Notes: generated by a model from the sequence alone, not told the origin. DNA of 64,000 bases from Trogon surrucura (GCA_020746105.1 JAJGST010000086.1:1-64000), one strand, 5' to 3'. Counted from the first letter of the stretch, positions 43,616 to 57,648 are shown. Made by a program: numbers and translations.

Positions 43616-46191
43616 CTGCGCCTAAAAGATCCCTAAATCGGTGTTTCTGAGTCCAAACATTCACTAAATCACTGTTTCTGAGCCCAAAAGTTCCCTAATT
43701 TGGTGTTTCTGGCCCTAAAAGATCCCTAAATTGGTGTTTCTGAGGCCAAAGTTCCCTAACTGGCTGTTTCTGAGCCCAACAGTTCCCTAATTAGGTGTTC
43801 CTGGGCCTAAAATTTCTCTAAATCACTATTCCTGAGCCCCAAAGTTCCCTAATTTGGTGTTTCTGGGCCTAAAAGATCCCTAAATCGGTGTTTCTGAGTC
43901 CAAACATTCACTAAATCACTGTTTCTGAGCCCAAAAGTTCCCTATTTTGGTGTTTCTGGCCCTAAAAGATCCCTAAATTGGTGTTTCTGAGGCCAAAGTT
44001 CCCTAAATCGCTGCTTCTGAGCCCAAAAGTTCCCTAATCAAGTGTTCCTGGGCCTAAAAGTTCCCTAAATCACTATTCCTGAGCCCCAAAGTTGCCTACT
44101 TTGGTGTTGCTGGGCCTAAAAGTTCCCTAATGTAATTTCTCTGGGACTAAAAGATACCTAAATTGGTGTTTCTGAGGCCAAAGTTCCCTAAATCGCTGCT
44201 TCTGAGGCCAAAAGTTCCCTAATCAAGTGTTCCTGGTCCTAAAAGTTCTCTAAATCACTATTCCTGAGCCCCAAAGTTCCCTACTTTGGTGTTGCTGGGC
44301 CTAAAAGTTCCCTAATGTAATTTCTCTGGGACTAAAAGATACCTAAATTGGTGTTTCTGAGGCCAAAGATCCCTAAATGGCTGCTTCTGAGCCCAAAAGT
44401 TCCCTAATGAGGTGTTCCTGGAACTAAAAGTTCTCTAAATCACTATTCCTGAGACCCAAAGTTCCCTGATTTGATGTTTCTGGGCCTAAAAGTTACCTAA
44501 TTTATTTTTTTCTGGGCCTAAAAGTTTCCTAAGTCGGTGTCTCTGAGCCCAAACGTTCCCTAAATTGGTGTTCCTGAGCACAAAAGTTCCCTAATTTGGT
44601 GTTTCAGAGACTGAAAGTTCCCTAAATTCGTGTTTCTGAGGCCCAAAGTCCCCTAATTCACTGCTTCTGAGCCCCAAAGTTGCCTAATTCGCTGCTTCTG
44701 AGTCCCAATGTTCCCTAAGTTGGTGTTTCTGGGCCTAAAAGATCCCTAAATTGGTGTTTCTGAGGCCAAAGATCCCTAAATGGCTGCTTCTGAGCCCAAA
44801 GGCTCCCTAATGAGGTGTTCCTGGGCCTAAAAGTTCTCTAAATCACTATTCCTGAGCCCCAAAGTTCCCTAATTTGGTGTTTCTGGGCCTAAAAGTTCCC
44901 TAATTTAATTTCTCTGGGCCTAAAAGATCCCTAAATTGGTGTTTCTGAGGCCAAAGTTCCCTAAATCGCTGCTTCTGAGCCCAAAAGTTCCCTAATTATG
45001 TGTTCCTGGGCCTAAAAGTTCTCTAAATCACTATTCCTGAGCCCCAAAGTTCCCTAATTTGGTGTTTCTGGGCCTAAAAGTTCCCTCATTTGGTGTTTCA
45101 GGGCCTAAAAGATCCCTAAATTGGTGTTTCTGAGCCCAAGAGTTCCCTAAATTGGTGTTTCTGAGCCCCAAAGTTCTCTAAATTGGTGTTTCTGAAACCA
45201 ATAGATCTCTAAATCAGTTTCTGAGCCCCAAATTTTCCTGTTATCGTATTTCAGGGCCTAAAAGTTCCCTAATTTATTTTTTCTGGGCCTAAAATGTACC
45301 TAAATTGGTGCTTTTGAGCCCAAAAGTACCCTAAATCATTGCTTCTGGGGCCCAAAGATCCCTAATTTGGTGTTTCTGATCCTGGAAGTTTCCTAAATTG
45401 ATTTTTCTGGGCCTCAAAGTTCCCAAATTTGATTTTTCTGAGCCTTAAAGTTCCTTAAATTTGTGTTTCTGAGCCCCAAATTTCCCTAATTGGCTAATTC
45501 TGAATTCCAGTGTTCCCTAAGTTGGTGTTTCTGGGGCTGAAAGATACCTAAATCGGTGTTTCTGAGCCAAAACCTTCACTAAATCACTGTTTCAGAGACC
45601 CAAAGTTCCCTAATTTGTTGTTTCTGGGCCTAAAACTTCCCTAATTTATTTTTTCTGGGCCTAAAAGTTTCCTAAATCGGTGTCTCTGAGCCCAAACATT
45701 CCCTAAATTGGTGTTTCTGAGACTGAAAGTTCCCTAAATCGGTACTTCTGGGCCCCAAAGTTCCCTAAATTGGTGTTTCTGGACCACAAAGTTCCCTAAT
45801 TTGGTGTTTCTGAGCCTGAAAGTTCCCTAAATTCGTGTTTCTGAGTCCCAAAGTTCCCTAATTCGCTGCTTCTGAGCCCCAAAGTTGCCTAATTTGCTGC
45901 TTCTGAGTCCCAATGTTCCCTAAGTTTTTGTTTATGGGCCTAAAACATCCCTAAATCGGTGTTTCTGGACCCAAAAGTTCTCCAAATCACTATTCCTGAG
46001 CCCCAAAGTTCACTAATTTGGTGTTTCTGGGCCTAAAAGATCCCTAATTTGGTGTTTCAGGGCCTAAAAGATCCCTAAATTGGTGTTTCTGAGCCCAAGA
46101 GTTCCCTAAACTGGTGTTTCTGAGACTGAAAATTCCCTAAATTGCTGTTTCTGAGCCCCAAAGTTCCCTAAGTTGGTGTTTCTGCGCCTAA
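43616..46191 (+). repeat. Higher-order satellite unit A (about 2.57 kb)
   Basis: The unit starts near CTGCGCCTAAAAG (43616) and recurs with high identity at 46192 and 48748. A diagnostic CCAATAGATCTC block is at 45198. It contains hexamer sub-repeats of 185 bp whose GAGGCCAAAG starts are at 43989, 44174 and 44359. Confidence 0.88.
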
Positions 46192-48747
46192 AAGATCCCT
46201 AAATCGGTGTTTCTGAGTTCAAACATTCACTAAATCACTGTTTCTGAGCCCAAAAGTTCCCTAATTTGGTGTTTCTGGCCCTAAAAGATCCCTAAATTGG
46301 TGTTTCTGAGGCCAAAGTTCCCTAACTGGCTGTTTCTGAGCCCAACAGTTCCCTAATTAGGTGTTCCTGGGCCTAAAATTTCTCTAAATCACTATTCCTG
46401 AGCCCCAAAGTTCCCTAATTTGGTGTTTCTGGGCCTAAAAGATCCCTAAATCGGTGTTTCTGAGTTCAAACATTCACTAAATCACTGTTTCTGAGCCCAA
46501 AAGTTCCCTATTTTGGTGTTTCTGGCCCTAAAAGATCCCTAAATTGGTGTTTCTGAGGCCAAAGTTCCCTAAATGGCTGCTTCTGAGCCCAAAAGTTCCC
46601 TAATCAAGTGTTCCTGGGCCTAAAAGTTCCCTAAATCACTATTCCTGAGCCCCAAAGTTGCCTACTTTGGTGTTGCTGGGCCTAAAAGTTCCCTAATGTA
46701 ATTTCTCTGGGACTAAAAGATACCTAAATTGGTGTTTCTGAGGCCAAAGTTCCCTAAATCGCTGCTTCTGAGGCCAAAAGTTCCCTAATCAAGTGTTCCT
46801 GGTCCTAAAAGTTCTCTAAATCACTATTCCTGAGCCCCAAAGTTCCCTACTTTGGTGTTGCTGGGCCTAAAAGTTCCCTAATGTAATTTCTCTGGGACTA
46901 AAAGATACCTAAATTGGTGTTTCTGAGGCCAAAGATCCCTAAATGGCTGCTTCTGAGCCCAAAAGTTCCCTAATGAGGTGTTCCTGGAACTAAAAGTTCT
47001 CTAAATCACTATTCCTGAGACCCAAAGTTCCCTGATTTGATGTTTCTGGGCCTAAAAGTTCCCTTATTTATTTTTTTCTGGGCCTAAAAGTTTCCTAAGT
47101 CGGTGTTTCTGAGCCCAAACGTTCCCTAAATTGGTGTTCCTGAGCACAAAAGTTCCCTAATTTGGTGTTCCTGAGCCTGAAAGTTCCCTAAATTCGTGTT
47201 TCTGAGGCCCAAAGTCCCCTAATTCGCTGCTTCTGAGCCCCAAAGTTGCCTAATTCGCTGATTCTGAGTCCCAATGTTCCCTAAGTTGGTGTTTCTGGGC
47301 CTAAAAGATCCCTAAATTGGTGTTTCTGAGGCCAAAGTTCCCTAAATGGCTGCTTCTGAGCCCAAAGGCTCCCTAATGAGGTTTTCCTGGGCCTAAAAGT
47401 TCTCTAAATCACTATTCCTGAGCCCCAAAGTTCCCTACTTTGGTGTTTCTGGGCCTAAAAGTTCCCTAATTTAATTTCTCTGGGCCTAAAAGATCCCTAA
47501 ATTGGTGTTTCTGAGGCCAAAGTTCCCTAAATCGCTGCTTCTGAGCCCAAAAGTTCCCTAATCATGTGTTCCTGGGCCTAAAAGTTCTCTAAATCACTAT
47601 TCCTGAGCCCCAAAGTTCCCTAATTTGGTGTTTCTGGGCCTAAAAGTTCCCTCATTTGGTGTTTCAGGGCATAAAAGATCCCTAAATTGGTGTTTCTGAG
47701 CCCAAGAGTTCCCTAAATTGGTGTTTCTGAGCCCCAAAGTTCTCTAAATTGGTGTTTCTGAAACCAATAGATCTCTAAATCAGTTTCTGAGCCCCAAATT
47801 TTCCTATTATCGTATTTCAGGGCCTAAAAGTTCCCTAATTTATTTTTTCTGGGCCTAAAATGTACCTAAATTGGTGCTTTTGAGCCCAAAAGTACCCTAA
47901 ATCATTGCTTCTGGGGCCCAAAGATCCCTAATTTGGTGTTTCTGATCCTGGAAGTTTCCTAAATTGATTTTTCTGGGCCTCAAAGTTCCCAAATTTGATT
48001 TTTCTGAGCCTTAAAGTTCCTTAAATTTGTGTTTCTGAGCCCCAAATTTCCCTAATTGGTTAATTCTGAATTCCAGTGTTCCCTAAGTTGGTGTTTCTGG
48101 GGCTGAAAGATACCTAAATCGGTGTTTCTGAGCCAAAACCTTCACTAAATCACTGTTTCAGAGACCCAAAGTTCCCTAATTTGTTGTTTCTGGGCCTAAA
48201 ACTTCCCTAATTTATTTTTTCTGGGCCTAAAAGTTTCCTAAATCGGTGTCTCTGAGCCCAAACATTCCCTAAATTGGTGTTTCTGAGACTGAAAGTTCCC
48301 TAAATCGGTACTTCTGGGCCCCAAAGTTCCCTAAATTGGTGTTTCTGGACCACAAAGTTCCCTAATTTGGTGTTTCTGAGCCTGAAAGTTCCCTAAATTC
48401 GTGTTTCTGAGTCCCAAAGTTCCCTAATTCGCTGCTTCTGAGCCCCAAAGTTGCCGAATTTGCTGCTTCTGAGTCCCAATGTTCCCTAAGTTTTTGTTTA
48501 TGGGCCTAAAACATCCCTAAATCGGTGTTTCTGGACCCAAAAGTTCTCTAAATCACTATTCCTGAGCCCCAAAGTTCACTAATTTGGTGTTTCTGGGCCT
48601 AAAAGTTCCCTAATTTGGTGTTTCAGGGCCTAAAAGATCCCTAAATTGGTGTTTCTGAGCCCAAGAGTTCCCTAAATTGGTGTTTCTGAGACTGAAAATT
48701 CCCTAAATTGGTGTTTCTGAGCCCCAAAGTTCCCTAATTTGGTGTTT
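46192..48747 (+). repeat. Higher-order satellite unit B (about 2.56 kb)
   Basis: Near-identical to unit A; CCAATAGATCTC is at 47764, offset 2,566 bp. The 185-bp sub-repeats start at 46555, 46740 and 46925. Confidence 0.88.
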
Positions 48748-50725
48748 CTGCGCCTAAAAGATCCCTAAATCGGTGTTTCTGAGTTCAAACATTCACTAAA
48801 TCACTGTTTCTGAGCCCAAAAGTTCCCTAATTTGGTGTTTCTGGCCCTAAAAGATCCCTAAATTGGTGTTTCTGAGGCCAAAGTTCCCTAAATGGCTGTT
48901 TCTGAGCCCAACAGTTCCCTAATTAGGTGTTCCTGGGCCTAAAATTTCTCTAAATCACTATTCCTGAGCCCCAAAGTTCCCTAATTTGGTGTTTCTGGGC
49001 CTAAAAGATCCCTAAATCGGTGTTTCTGAGTCCAAACATTCACTAAATCACTGTTTCTGAGCCCAAAAGTTCCCTATTTTGGTGTTTCTGGCCCTAAAAG
49101 ATCCCTAAATTGGTGTTTCTGAGGCCAAAGTTCCCTAAATCGCTGCTTCTGAGCCCAAAAGTTCCCTAATCAAGTGTTCCTGGGCCTAAAAGTTCTCTAA
49201 ATCACTATTCCTGAGCCCCAAAGTTGCCTACTTTGGTGTTGCTGGGCCTAAAAGTTCCCTAATTTAATTTCTCTGGGACTAAAAGATACCTAAATTGGTG
49301 TTTCTGAGGCCAAAGTTCCCTAAATCGCTGCTTCTGAGCCCAAAAGTTCCCTAATCAGGTGTTCCTGGCCCTAAAAGTTCTCTAAATCACTATTCCTGAG
49401 CCCCAAAGTTCCCTACTTTGGTGTTGCTGGGCCTAAAAGTTCCCTAATTTAATTTCTCTGGGACTAAAAGATCCCTAAATTGGTGTTTCTGAGGCCAAAG
49501 TTCCCTAAATCGCTGCTTCTGAGCCCAAAAGTTCCCTAATCATGTGTTCCTGGCCCTAAAAGCTCTCTAAATCACTATTCCTGAGCCCCAAAGTTCCCTA
49601 CTTTGGTGTTTCTGGGCCTAAAAGTTCCCTCATTTGGTGTTTCAGGGCCTAAAAGATCCCTAAATTGGTGTTTCTGAGCCCAAGAGTTCCCTAAATTGGT
49701 GTTTCTGAGCCCCAAAGTTCTCTAAATTGGTGTTTCTGAAACCAATAGATCTCTAAATCAGTTTCTGAGCCCCAAATTTTCCTATTATCGTATTTCAGGG
49801 CCTAAAAGTTCCCTAATTTATTTTTTCTGGGCCTAAAATGTACCTAAATTGGTGCTTTTGAGCCCAAAAGTACCCTAAATCATTGCTTCTGGGGCCCAAA
49901 GATCCCTAATTTGGTGTTTCTGATCCTGGAAGTTTCCTAAATTGATTTTTCTGGGCCTCAAAGTTCCCAAATTTGATTTTTCTGAGCCTTAAAGTTCCTT
50001 AAATTTGTGTTTCTGAGCCCCAAATTTCCCTAATTGGCTAATTCTGAATTCCAGTGTTCCCTAAGTTGGTGTTTCTGGGGCTGAAAGATACCTAAATCGG
50101 TGTTTCTGAGCCAAAACCTTCACTAAATCACTGTTTCAGAGACCCAAAGTTCCCTAATTTGTTGTTTCTGGGCCTAAAACTTCCCTAATTTATTTTTTCT
50201 GGGCCTAAAAGTTTCCTAAATCGGTGTCTCTGAGCCCAAACATTCCCTAAATTGGTGTTTCTGAGACTGAAAGTTCCCTAAATCGGTACTTCTGGGCCCC
50301 AAAGTTCCCTAAATTGGTGTTTCTGGACCACAAAGTTCCCTAATTTGGTGTTTCTGAGCCTGAAAGTTCCCTAAATTCGTGTTTCTGAGTCCCAAAGTTC
50401 CCTAATTCGCTGCTTCTGAGCCCCAAAGTTGCCTAATTTGCTGCTTCTGAGTCCCAATGTTCCCTAAGTTTTTGTTTATGGGCCTAAAACATCCCTAAAT
50501 CGGTGTTTCTGAACCCAAAAGTTCTCCAAATCACTATTCCTGAGCCCCAAAGTTCACTAATTTGGTGTTTCTGGGCCTAAAAGATCCCTAATTTGGTGTT
50601 TCAGGGCCTAAAAGATCCCTAAATTGGTGTTTCTGAGCCCAAGAGTTCCCTAAACTGGTGTTTCTGAGACTGAAAATTCCCTAAATTGCTGTTTCTGAGC
50701 CCCAAAGTTCCCTAAATTGGTGTTT
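48748..50725 (+). repeat. Higher-order satellite unit C (about 1.98 kb, internally deleted)
   Basis: CCAATAGATCTC is at 49742, only 1,978 bp from unit B. The 185-bp sub-repeats start at 49121, 49306 and 49491; about 588 bp equivalent to 46,925-47,512 is missing. The loss lies between two GAGGCCAAAG monomers, as expected for exchange between sub-repeats. Confidence 0.86.
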
Positions 50726-50839
50726 CTGGGCCTAAAAGTTTCCTAATTTAGTTTTTCTGGGCATGAAAGATCCCTAAATCGGTGTTTCTGATCCCAAAAG
50801 TTCCCTAAATCTCTGTTTTCCTAGCCCAAGAGTTCCCTA

Positions 50840-50915
50840 AATTGTTTTTAGATTTTTTGGGACTAAAGGTTCCCTAAATTCGTGCTTTTGAACCCAATTT
50901 AGGAATCTTTTAGGC
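50840..50915. other. Orientation switch in the satellite array
   Basis: Up to about 50,893 monomers read CCCTAA on the + strand (GGTTCCCTAAATTCGTGC, then TTTTGAACCC). From about 50,895 they read AATTTAGGAATC and TTTAGGCCCAGAAACACC, the reverse complement, and stay so to the end. The joint is abrupt, within a few bases, with no inserted element. Just before it a monomer is disturbed (TTGTTTTTAGATTTTTTGGG). Confidence 0.93.
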
Positions 50916-53900
50916 CCAGAAACACCAAATTAGGGAACTTTGGGGCTCAGAAACAGTTATCTAGTGAACGTTCGGGCTCAGAAACACCGATTTAGGGATC
51001 TTTTAGGCCCTGAAACACCGACTTAGGGAACATTGGGACTGAGAAGCAGCGAATTAGACAACTTTGGGTCTCAGAAGCAGGGAATTAGGGAACTTTGGGG
51101 CTCAGAAACATGAATTTAGGGAACTTCCAGGCTCAGGAACACCAAATTAGGGAACTTTGGGACCCAGAAACATCAATTTAGAGAACTTTAAGGTCCTGAA
51201 ACACCAAATTAGGGAACTTTTAGGCCCAGAAACACCAAAATAGGGAACTGTGGGGCTCAGGAATAGTGATTTAGAGAACTTTTAGACCCAGGAACACTTA
51301 ATTAGGGAACTTTGGGACTCAGAATCAGCGATTTAGGGAATTTTGGCCTCAGAAACACCATATTAGGGACATTTTAGGCCCAGAGAAATTAAATTAGGGA
51401 ACCTTAAGGTTTTTGAACACCAAATTAGGGAACTTTGGGGCCCACAAGTTCCGATTTATGGAACTTTCAGTCTCAGAAAAACCAAATTAGGAATTTTTGT
51501 GCTCAGGAACACCAATTTAGGGAATTCTTGGGCGCAGAAACAGTGATTTAGGGATCTTTTATGCCCAGAAAAACTAAATAAGAGAATTTTTAGGCCCAGA
51601 AACACCCAATTGGGGAACCTTTGGGCTCAGAAACAGTGATTTAGTGAATGTTTGGGCTCAGAAACACCGATTTAGGGATCTTTTAGGCCCAGAAACACCA
51701 ACTTAGGGAACTTTGGGGCTCAGGAATAGTGATTTAGAGAACTTTTAGGCTCAGGAACACCTAATTAGGGAACTCTGGTACTCAGAAGCAGCGATTTAGG
51801 GAACTTTTGGCCTCCGAAGCAGCGATTTAGGGAACTTTGGCCTCAGAAACACCAGTTTAGTGTTCTTTTAGGCCCTGAAACACCAAATTAGGGAAATTTT
51901 AGGCCCAGAAACACCAAAGTAGGGAACTTTGAGGCTTAGGAATAGTGATTTAGAGAACTTTTAGGCCCAGGAACACCTGATTAGGGAACTTTTGGGCTCA
52001 GAAGCAGCGATTTAGGGAACTTTGGCCTCAGAAACAGCAATTTAGGGATCTTTCAGGCCCAGAGAAATTAAATTAGGGAACTTTTAGGCCCAGAAACACC
52101 AAATTAGGGAACTTTGGGGCTCCGAAACAGTGATTTAGTGAACGTTTGGGCTCAGAAACACCTATTTAGGGATCCTTTAGGCCCAGAAACACCAACTTAG
52201 GGAACATTGGAACTGAGAAGCAGCGAATTAGGCAACTTTGGTTCTCAGAAGCAGGGAATTAGGGAACTTTGGGGCTCAGAAACACGAATTTAGGGAACTT
52301 CCAGGCTCAGGAACACCAAATTAGGGAACTTTGGGGCCCAGAAATACCGATTTAGGGAACTTTCATTCTCAGAAACACCAATTTAGGGAACTCTTGGGCT
52401 CAGAAACATCAATTTAGAGAACTTTAAGGTCCTGAAACACCAAATTAGGGAACTTTTAGGCCCAGAAACACCAAATTAGGGAACGGTGGGGCTCAGGAAT
52501 AGTGATTTAGAGAGCTTTTAGGCCCAGGAACACCTAATTAGGGAACTTTTTGACTCAGAAGCAGCGATTTAGGGAACTTTCGCTTCAGAAACACCAATTT
52601 AGGGATCTTTTAGGCCCAGAGAAATTAAATTATGGAACTTCCAGGCTCAGGAACACCAAATTAGGGAACTTTGGGTCCCAGAAGTTCAGATTTAGGGAAC
52701 TTTCAGTCTCAGAAACACCAAATTAGGGAACTTTTGTGCTCAGGAACACCAATTTAGGGAATTCTTGGGCTCAGTAACAGTGATTTAGGGATCTTTTATG
52801 CCCAGAAAAACTAAGTAAGGGAACTTTCAGGCTCAGAAACAGTGATTTAGTGAATGTTTGGGCTCAGAAACACCGATTTAGGGATCTTTAAGGCCCAGAA
52901 ACACCAACTTAGGGAACATTGGGACTGAGAAGCAGCTAATTAGGCAACTTTGGGTCTCAGAAGCAGCGAATTAGGGAATTTGGGACTCAGAAGCACGAAT
53001 TTAGGGAACTTCCAGGCTAAGGAACACTAAATTAGGGAACTTTGGGACCCAGAAGCAATGATTTAGGGTTCTTTTGGGCTCAAAAGCACCAATTTAGGGA
53101 TCTTTTAGGCCCAGAAAACAAAATTAGGGAACTTTTAGGCCCTGAAATACGATACTAGGGAAATTTGGGGCTCAGAAACTGATTTAGAGATCTTTTGGTT
53201 TCAGAAACCCCAATTTAGGGAACTTTGAGGCTCAGAAGCAATGATTTAGGGAACTCTTGGGCTCAGAAACACCAAATTAGGGATCTTTTAGGCCCAGAAA
53301 ACAAAATTAGGGAACTTTTAGGCCCTGAAATATGATACTAGGGAAATTTGGGGCTCAGAAACTTATTTAGAGATCTTTTGGTTTCAGAAACCCCAATTTA
53401 GGGAACTTTGAGGCCCAGAAGCATAAATTTAGGGAACGTTTAGGCTCAGAATCACCGATTTAGAGAACTTTGAGGCTCAGAAACACAACTTTGGGGAACT
53501 TTGGTGCCCAGAAGCACAGATTTAGGGAACTTTCAGTATCAGAAACACCAATTTAGGGAACTATTGGGCTCAGAAACACCAATTTAGGGAATTTTTGGGC
53601 TCTGAAACAGTGATCTAGTGAACGTTTGGGCTCAGAAACACCGATTTAGGGATCTTTTAGGCCCAGAAACACCAAATTAGGGAACTTTTAGGCCCAGAAA
53701 CACCAAATTAGGGAAATTTTAGGCCCAGAAACACCAAATTAGGGAACACTGGGACTGAGAAGCAGCAAATTAGGCAACTTTGGGGCTCAGAAATACCGAT
53801 TTAGGGAACCTACAGTCTCAGAAACACCAAATTAGGGAACTTTTGTGCTCAGGAACACCAAGTTCGGCCACTCTTGGGCTCAGAAACAGTGATTTAGAGA

Positions 53901-56596
53901 TTTTATGCCCAGAAAAACTAAATAAGGGAACTTTTAGGCTCAGAAACACCAAATTAGGGAACTTTTCGCCTCAGAAACAGTGATTTGGTGAATGTTTGGG
54001 CTCAGAAACACCGATTTAGGGATCTTTTAGGCCCAGAAAAACTAAATTAGGGAACTTTTAGGCCCTGAAATACGATACTAGGGAAATTTGGGGCTCAGAA
54101 ACTGATTTAGAGATCTTTTGGTTTCAGAGACACCAATTTAGGGAACTTTGAGGCCCAGAAGCATAAATTTAGGGAACGTTTAGGCTCAGAAACACCGATT
54201 TAGAGAATTTTGAGGCTCAGAAACACCACTTTAGGGAACTTTGGTGCCCAGAAGCACCGATTTAGGGAACTTTCAGTCTGAGAAACACCAATTTACGGAA
54301 CTCTTGGGCTCAGAAACACCAATTTAGGGAACTTTGTTGCTCAGAAACAGTGATCTAGTGAAAGTTTGGGCTCAGAAACTCTGATTTAGGGATCTTTTAG
54401 GCCCAGAAACACCAACTTAGGGAACATTGGGACTGAGAAGCAGCAAATTAGGCAACTTTGGGGCTCAGAAGTAGAGAATTAAGGAAATTTGGGTCTCAGA
54501 AACACTAATTTAAGGAACTTCCAGGCTCACGAACACCAAATTAGGGAACTTTGGTGCCCAGAAGCACCGATTTAGGGAACTTACAGTCTCAGAAACACCA
54601 AATTAGAGAACTTTTGTGCTCAGGCACACCAATTTAGGGAACTCTTGGGCTCAGAAACACCAATTTTGGGAACTTTGGGGCTCCGAAACAGTGATCTAGT
54701 GAACGCTTGGGCTCAGAAACACCGATTTAGGGATCTTTTAGGCCCAGAAACACCAACTTAGGGAACACTGGGACTGAGAAGCAGCGAATTAGGCAACTTT
54801 GGGGATCAGAAACAGTGATCTAGTGAACGTTTGGGCTCAGAAACACCGATTTAGGGATCTTTTAGGCCCAGAAACATCAACTTAGGGAACATTTGGACTG
54901 TGAAGCAGCAAATTAGGCAACTTTGGGGCTCAGAAGTAGCGAATTAGGGAAATTTGGGGCTCAGAAACACTAAGTTAGGGAACTTCCAGGCTCAAGAACA
55001 CCAAATTAGCGAACTTTGGGTCCCAGGAGTACCGATTTAGGGAACTTACAGTCTCAGAAACACCAAATTAGGGAACTTTTGTGCTCAGGAACACCAATTT
55101 AGGCAACTCTTGGGCTCAGAAACAGTGATTTAGGGATCTTTTATGCCCAGAAAAACTAAATAAGGGAACTTTTAGGCTCAGAAACACCAAATTAGGGAAC
55201 TTTTGGCCTCCGAAGCAGAGATTTAGGGAACCTTGGCCTCAGAAACACCAATTTAGGGATCTTTTAGGCCCTGAAACACCAAATTAGGGAACTTTTAGGC
55301 CCAGAAACACCAAATTAGGGAACTTTGGGGCTCAGGAATAGTGATTTAGAGAACTTTTAGGCCCAGGAACACCAAATTAGGGAACTTTTGGGCTCAGAAG
55401 CACCGATTTAGGGAACTTTGGCCTCAGAAACACCAATTTAGGGGTCTTTTAGGCCCTGAAACACCAAATTAGGGAACTTTTAGGCTCAGAAACACCAAAT
55501 TGGGGAACTTTGGGGCTCCGAAACAGTGATTTAGTGAACGTTTGGACTCAGAAACACCGATTTCGGGATCTTTTAGGCCCAGAAACACCAACTTAGGGAA
55601 CATTGGGACTGATACGCAGCGAATTAGGCAACTTTGGATCTCAGAAGCAGTGAATTAGGGAACTTTGGGGCTCAGGAACAAGAATTTAGGGAAATTCCAG
55701 GCTCAGGAACACCAAATTAGGGAACTTTGGGCCCCAGAAGCAATGATTTAGGGTTCTTTTGGGATCAAAAGCACCAATTTATGGATCTTTTAGGCCCAGG
55801 AAACAAAATTAGGGAACTTTTAGGCCCTGAAATAGGATACTAGGTAAATTTGGGGCTCAGAAACTGATTTAGAGATCTTTTGGATTCAGAAACACCAATT
55901 TAGAGATCCTTGAGACCCAGAAGCATAAATTTAGGGAACGTTTAGGCTCAGAAACACCGATTTAGAGAATTTTAAGTCTCAGAAACACCAATTTAGGGAA
56001 CTCTTGGGCTGAGAAACACCAATTTAGGGAACTTTGGGGCACAGAAACCGTGATCTAGTGAACGTTTGGGCTCAGAAACTCCGATTTAGGGATCTTTTAG
56101 GCCCTGAAACACCAACTTAGGGAACATTTTCGACTGAGAAGCAGCAAATTAGGCAACTTTGGTGCTCAAAAGAAGCGTATTTGGTCAATTTGGGGCTCAG
56201 AAACACGAATTTGGGGAACTTGCAGGCTCAGGAACACCAAATTAGCCAACTTTGGGTCCCAGAAGTACCGATTTAGGGAACGTATATTCTCAGAAACACC
56301 AAATTAGGGAACTTTTCTGCTCAGGAACACCAATTTAGGCAACTCTTAGGCTCAGAAACAGTGATTTAGGGATCTTTTATGCCCAGAAAAACCAAATAAG
56401 GGAACTTTTAGGTTCAGAAACACCAAATTAGGGAACTTTTGGACTCAGAAACAGTGATTTAGTGAATGTTTGGGCTCAGAAACACCGATTTCGGGATCTT
56501 TTAGGCCCAGAAACACCAAATTAGGGAACTTTGGGGCTCAGGAATAGTGATTTAGAGAACTTTTAGGCCCAGGAACACCTAATTAGGGAACTTTTG

Positions 56597-57648
56597 GCCT
56601 CCGAAGCAGCGATTTAGGGAACTTTGGCCTCAGAAACACCAATTTAGTGTCCTTTTATGCCCTGAAACACCAAATCAGGGAACTTTTAGGCCCAGAAACA
56701 CCAAATTAGGGAACTTTGGGGCTCTGAAACAGTGATTTAGTGAACGTTTGGGCTCGGAAACACCAATTTAAGGATCTTTTAGGCCCAGAAACACCAACTT
56801 AGGGAACATTGGGACTGAGAAGCTGCGAATTAGGGAACTTTGGAGCTCAGAAACACAAATTTAGGGAACTTTCAGGCTCAGGAACACCAAACTAGGGAAC
56901 TTTGGGACCCAGAAGTACAGATTTAGGGAACTTTCAGTCTCAGAAACACCAATTTAGGGAACTCTTGGGCTCAGAAACGTCAACTTAGAGAACTTTAAGG
57001 TCCCGAAACACCAAATTAGGGAACTTTTAGGCCCAGAAACACGAAATTAGGGAACTGTGGGACTCAGGAATAGTTATTTAGAGAACTTTTGGTCCCAGGA
57101 ACACCTAATTAGGGAACTTTTGGCCTCCGAAGCAGCGATTTAGGGAACTTTGGTCTCAGAAGCACCAATTTAGTGTCCTTTTATGCCCTGAAACACCAAA
57201 TCAGGGAACTTTTAGGCCCAGAAACACCAAATTAGGGAACTTTGGGGCTCTGAAACAGTGATTTAGTGAACGTTTGGGCTCGGAAACACCAATTTAAGGA
57301 TCTTTTAGGCCCAGAAACACCAACTTAGGGAACATTGGGACTGAGAAGCTGCGAATTAGGGAACTTTGGAGCTCAGAAACACAAATTTAGGGAACTTTCA
57401 GGCTCAGGAACACCAAACTAGGGAACTTTGGGACCCAGAAGTACAGATTTAGGGAACTTTCAGTCTCAGAAACACCAATTTAGGGAACTCTTGGGCTCAG
57501 AAACGTCAACTTAGAGAACTTTAAGGTCCCGAAACACCAAATTAGGGAACTTTTAGGCCCAGAAACACGAAATTAGGGAACTGTGGGACTCAGGAATAGT
57601 TATTTAGAGAACTTTTGGTCCCAGGAACACCTAATTAGGGAACTTTGG
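56597..57648 (-). repeat. Two tandem 526-bp higher-order units
   Basis: GCCTCCGAAGCAGCG occurs at 56597 and 57123, and the following ~520 bp are nearly identical, including the rare AGTGTCCTTTTATGCCC and AAACGTCAACTTAGAG variants. About 17 monomers make one unit. Confidence 0.88.

Larger units (their letters stand above)
35991..50894 (+). repeat. 31-bp satellite, forward orientation, long right block
   Basis: About 14.9 kb of forward monomers without any inserted element. The first 3 kb complete the 7.94-kb block, 39.1-43.6 kb is irregular, and 43.6-50.7 kb is organised into higher-order units. No gene or RNA is seen on either strand. Confidence 0.96.

Noticed and set aside
53780-53983. 67-codon open frame on the plus strand in the inverted satellite
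   Set aside because: Same artefact as above; it has no start context and no conservation beyond the repeat.
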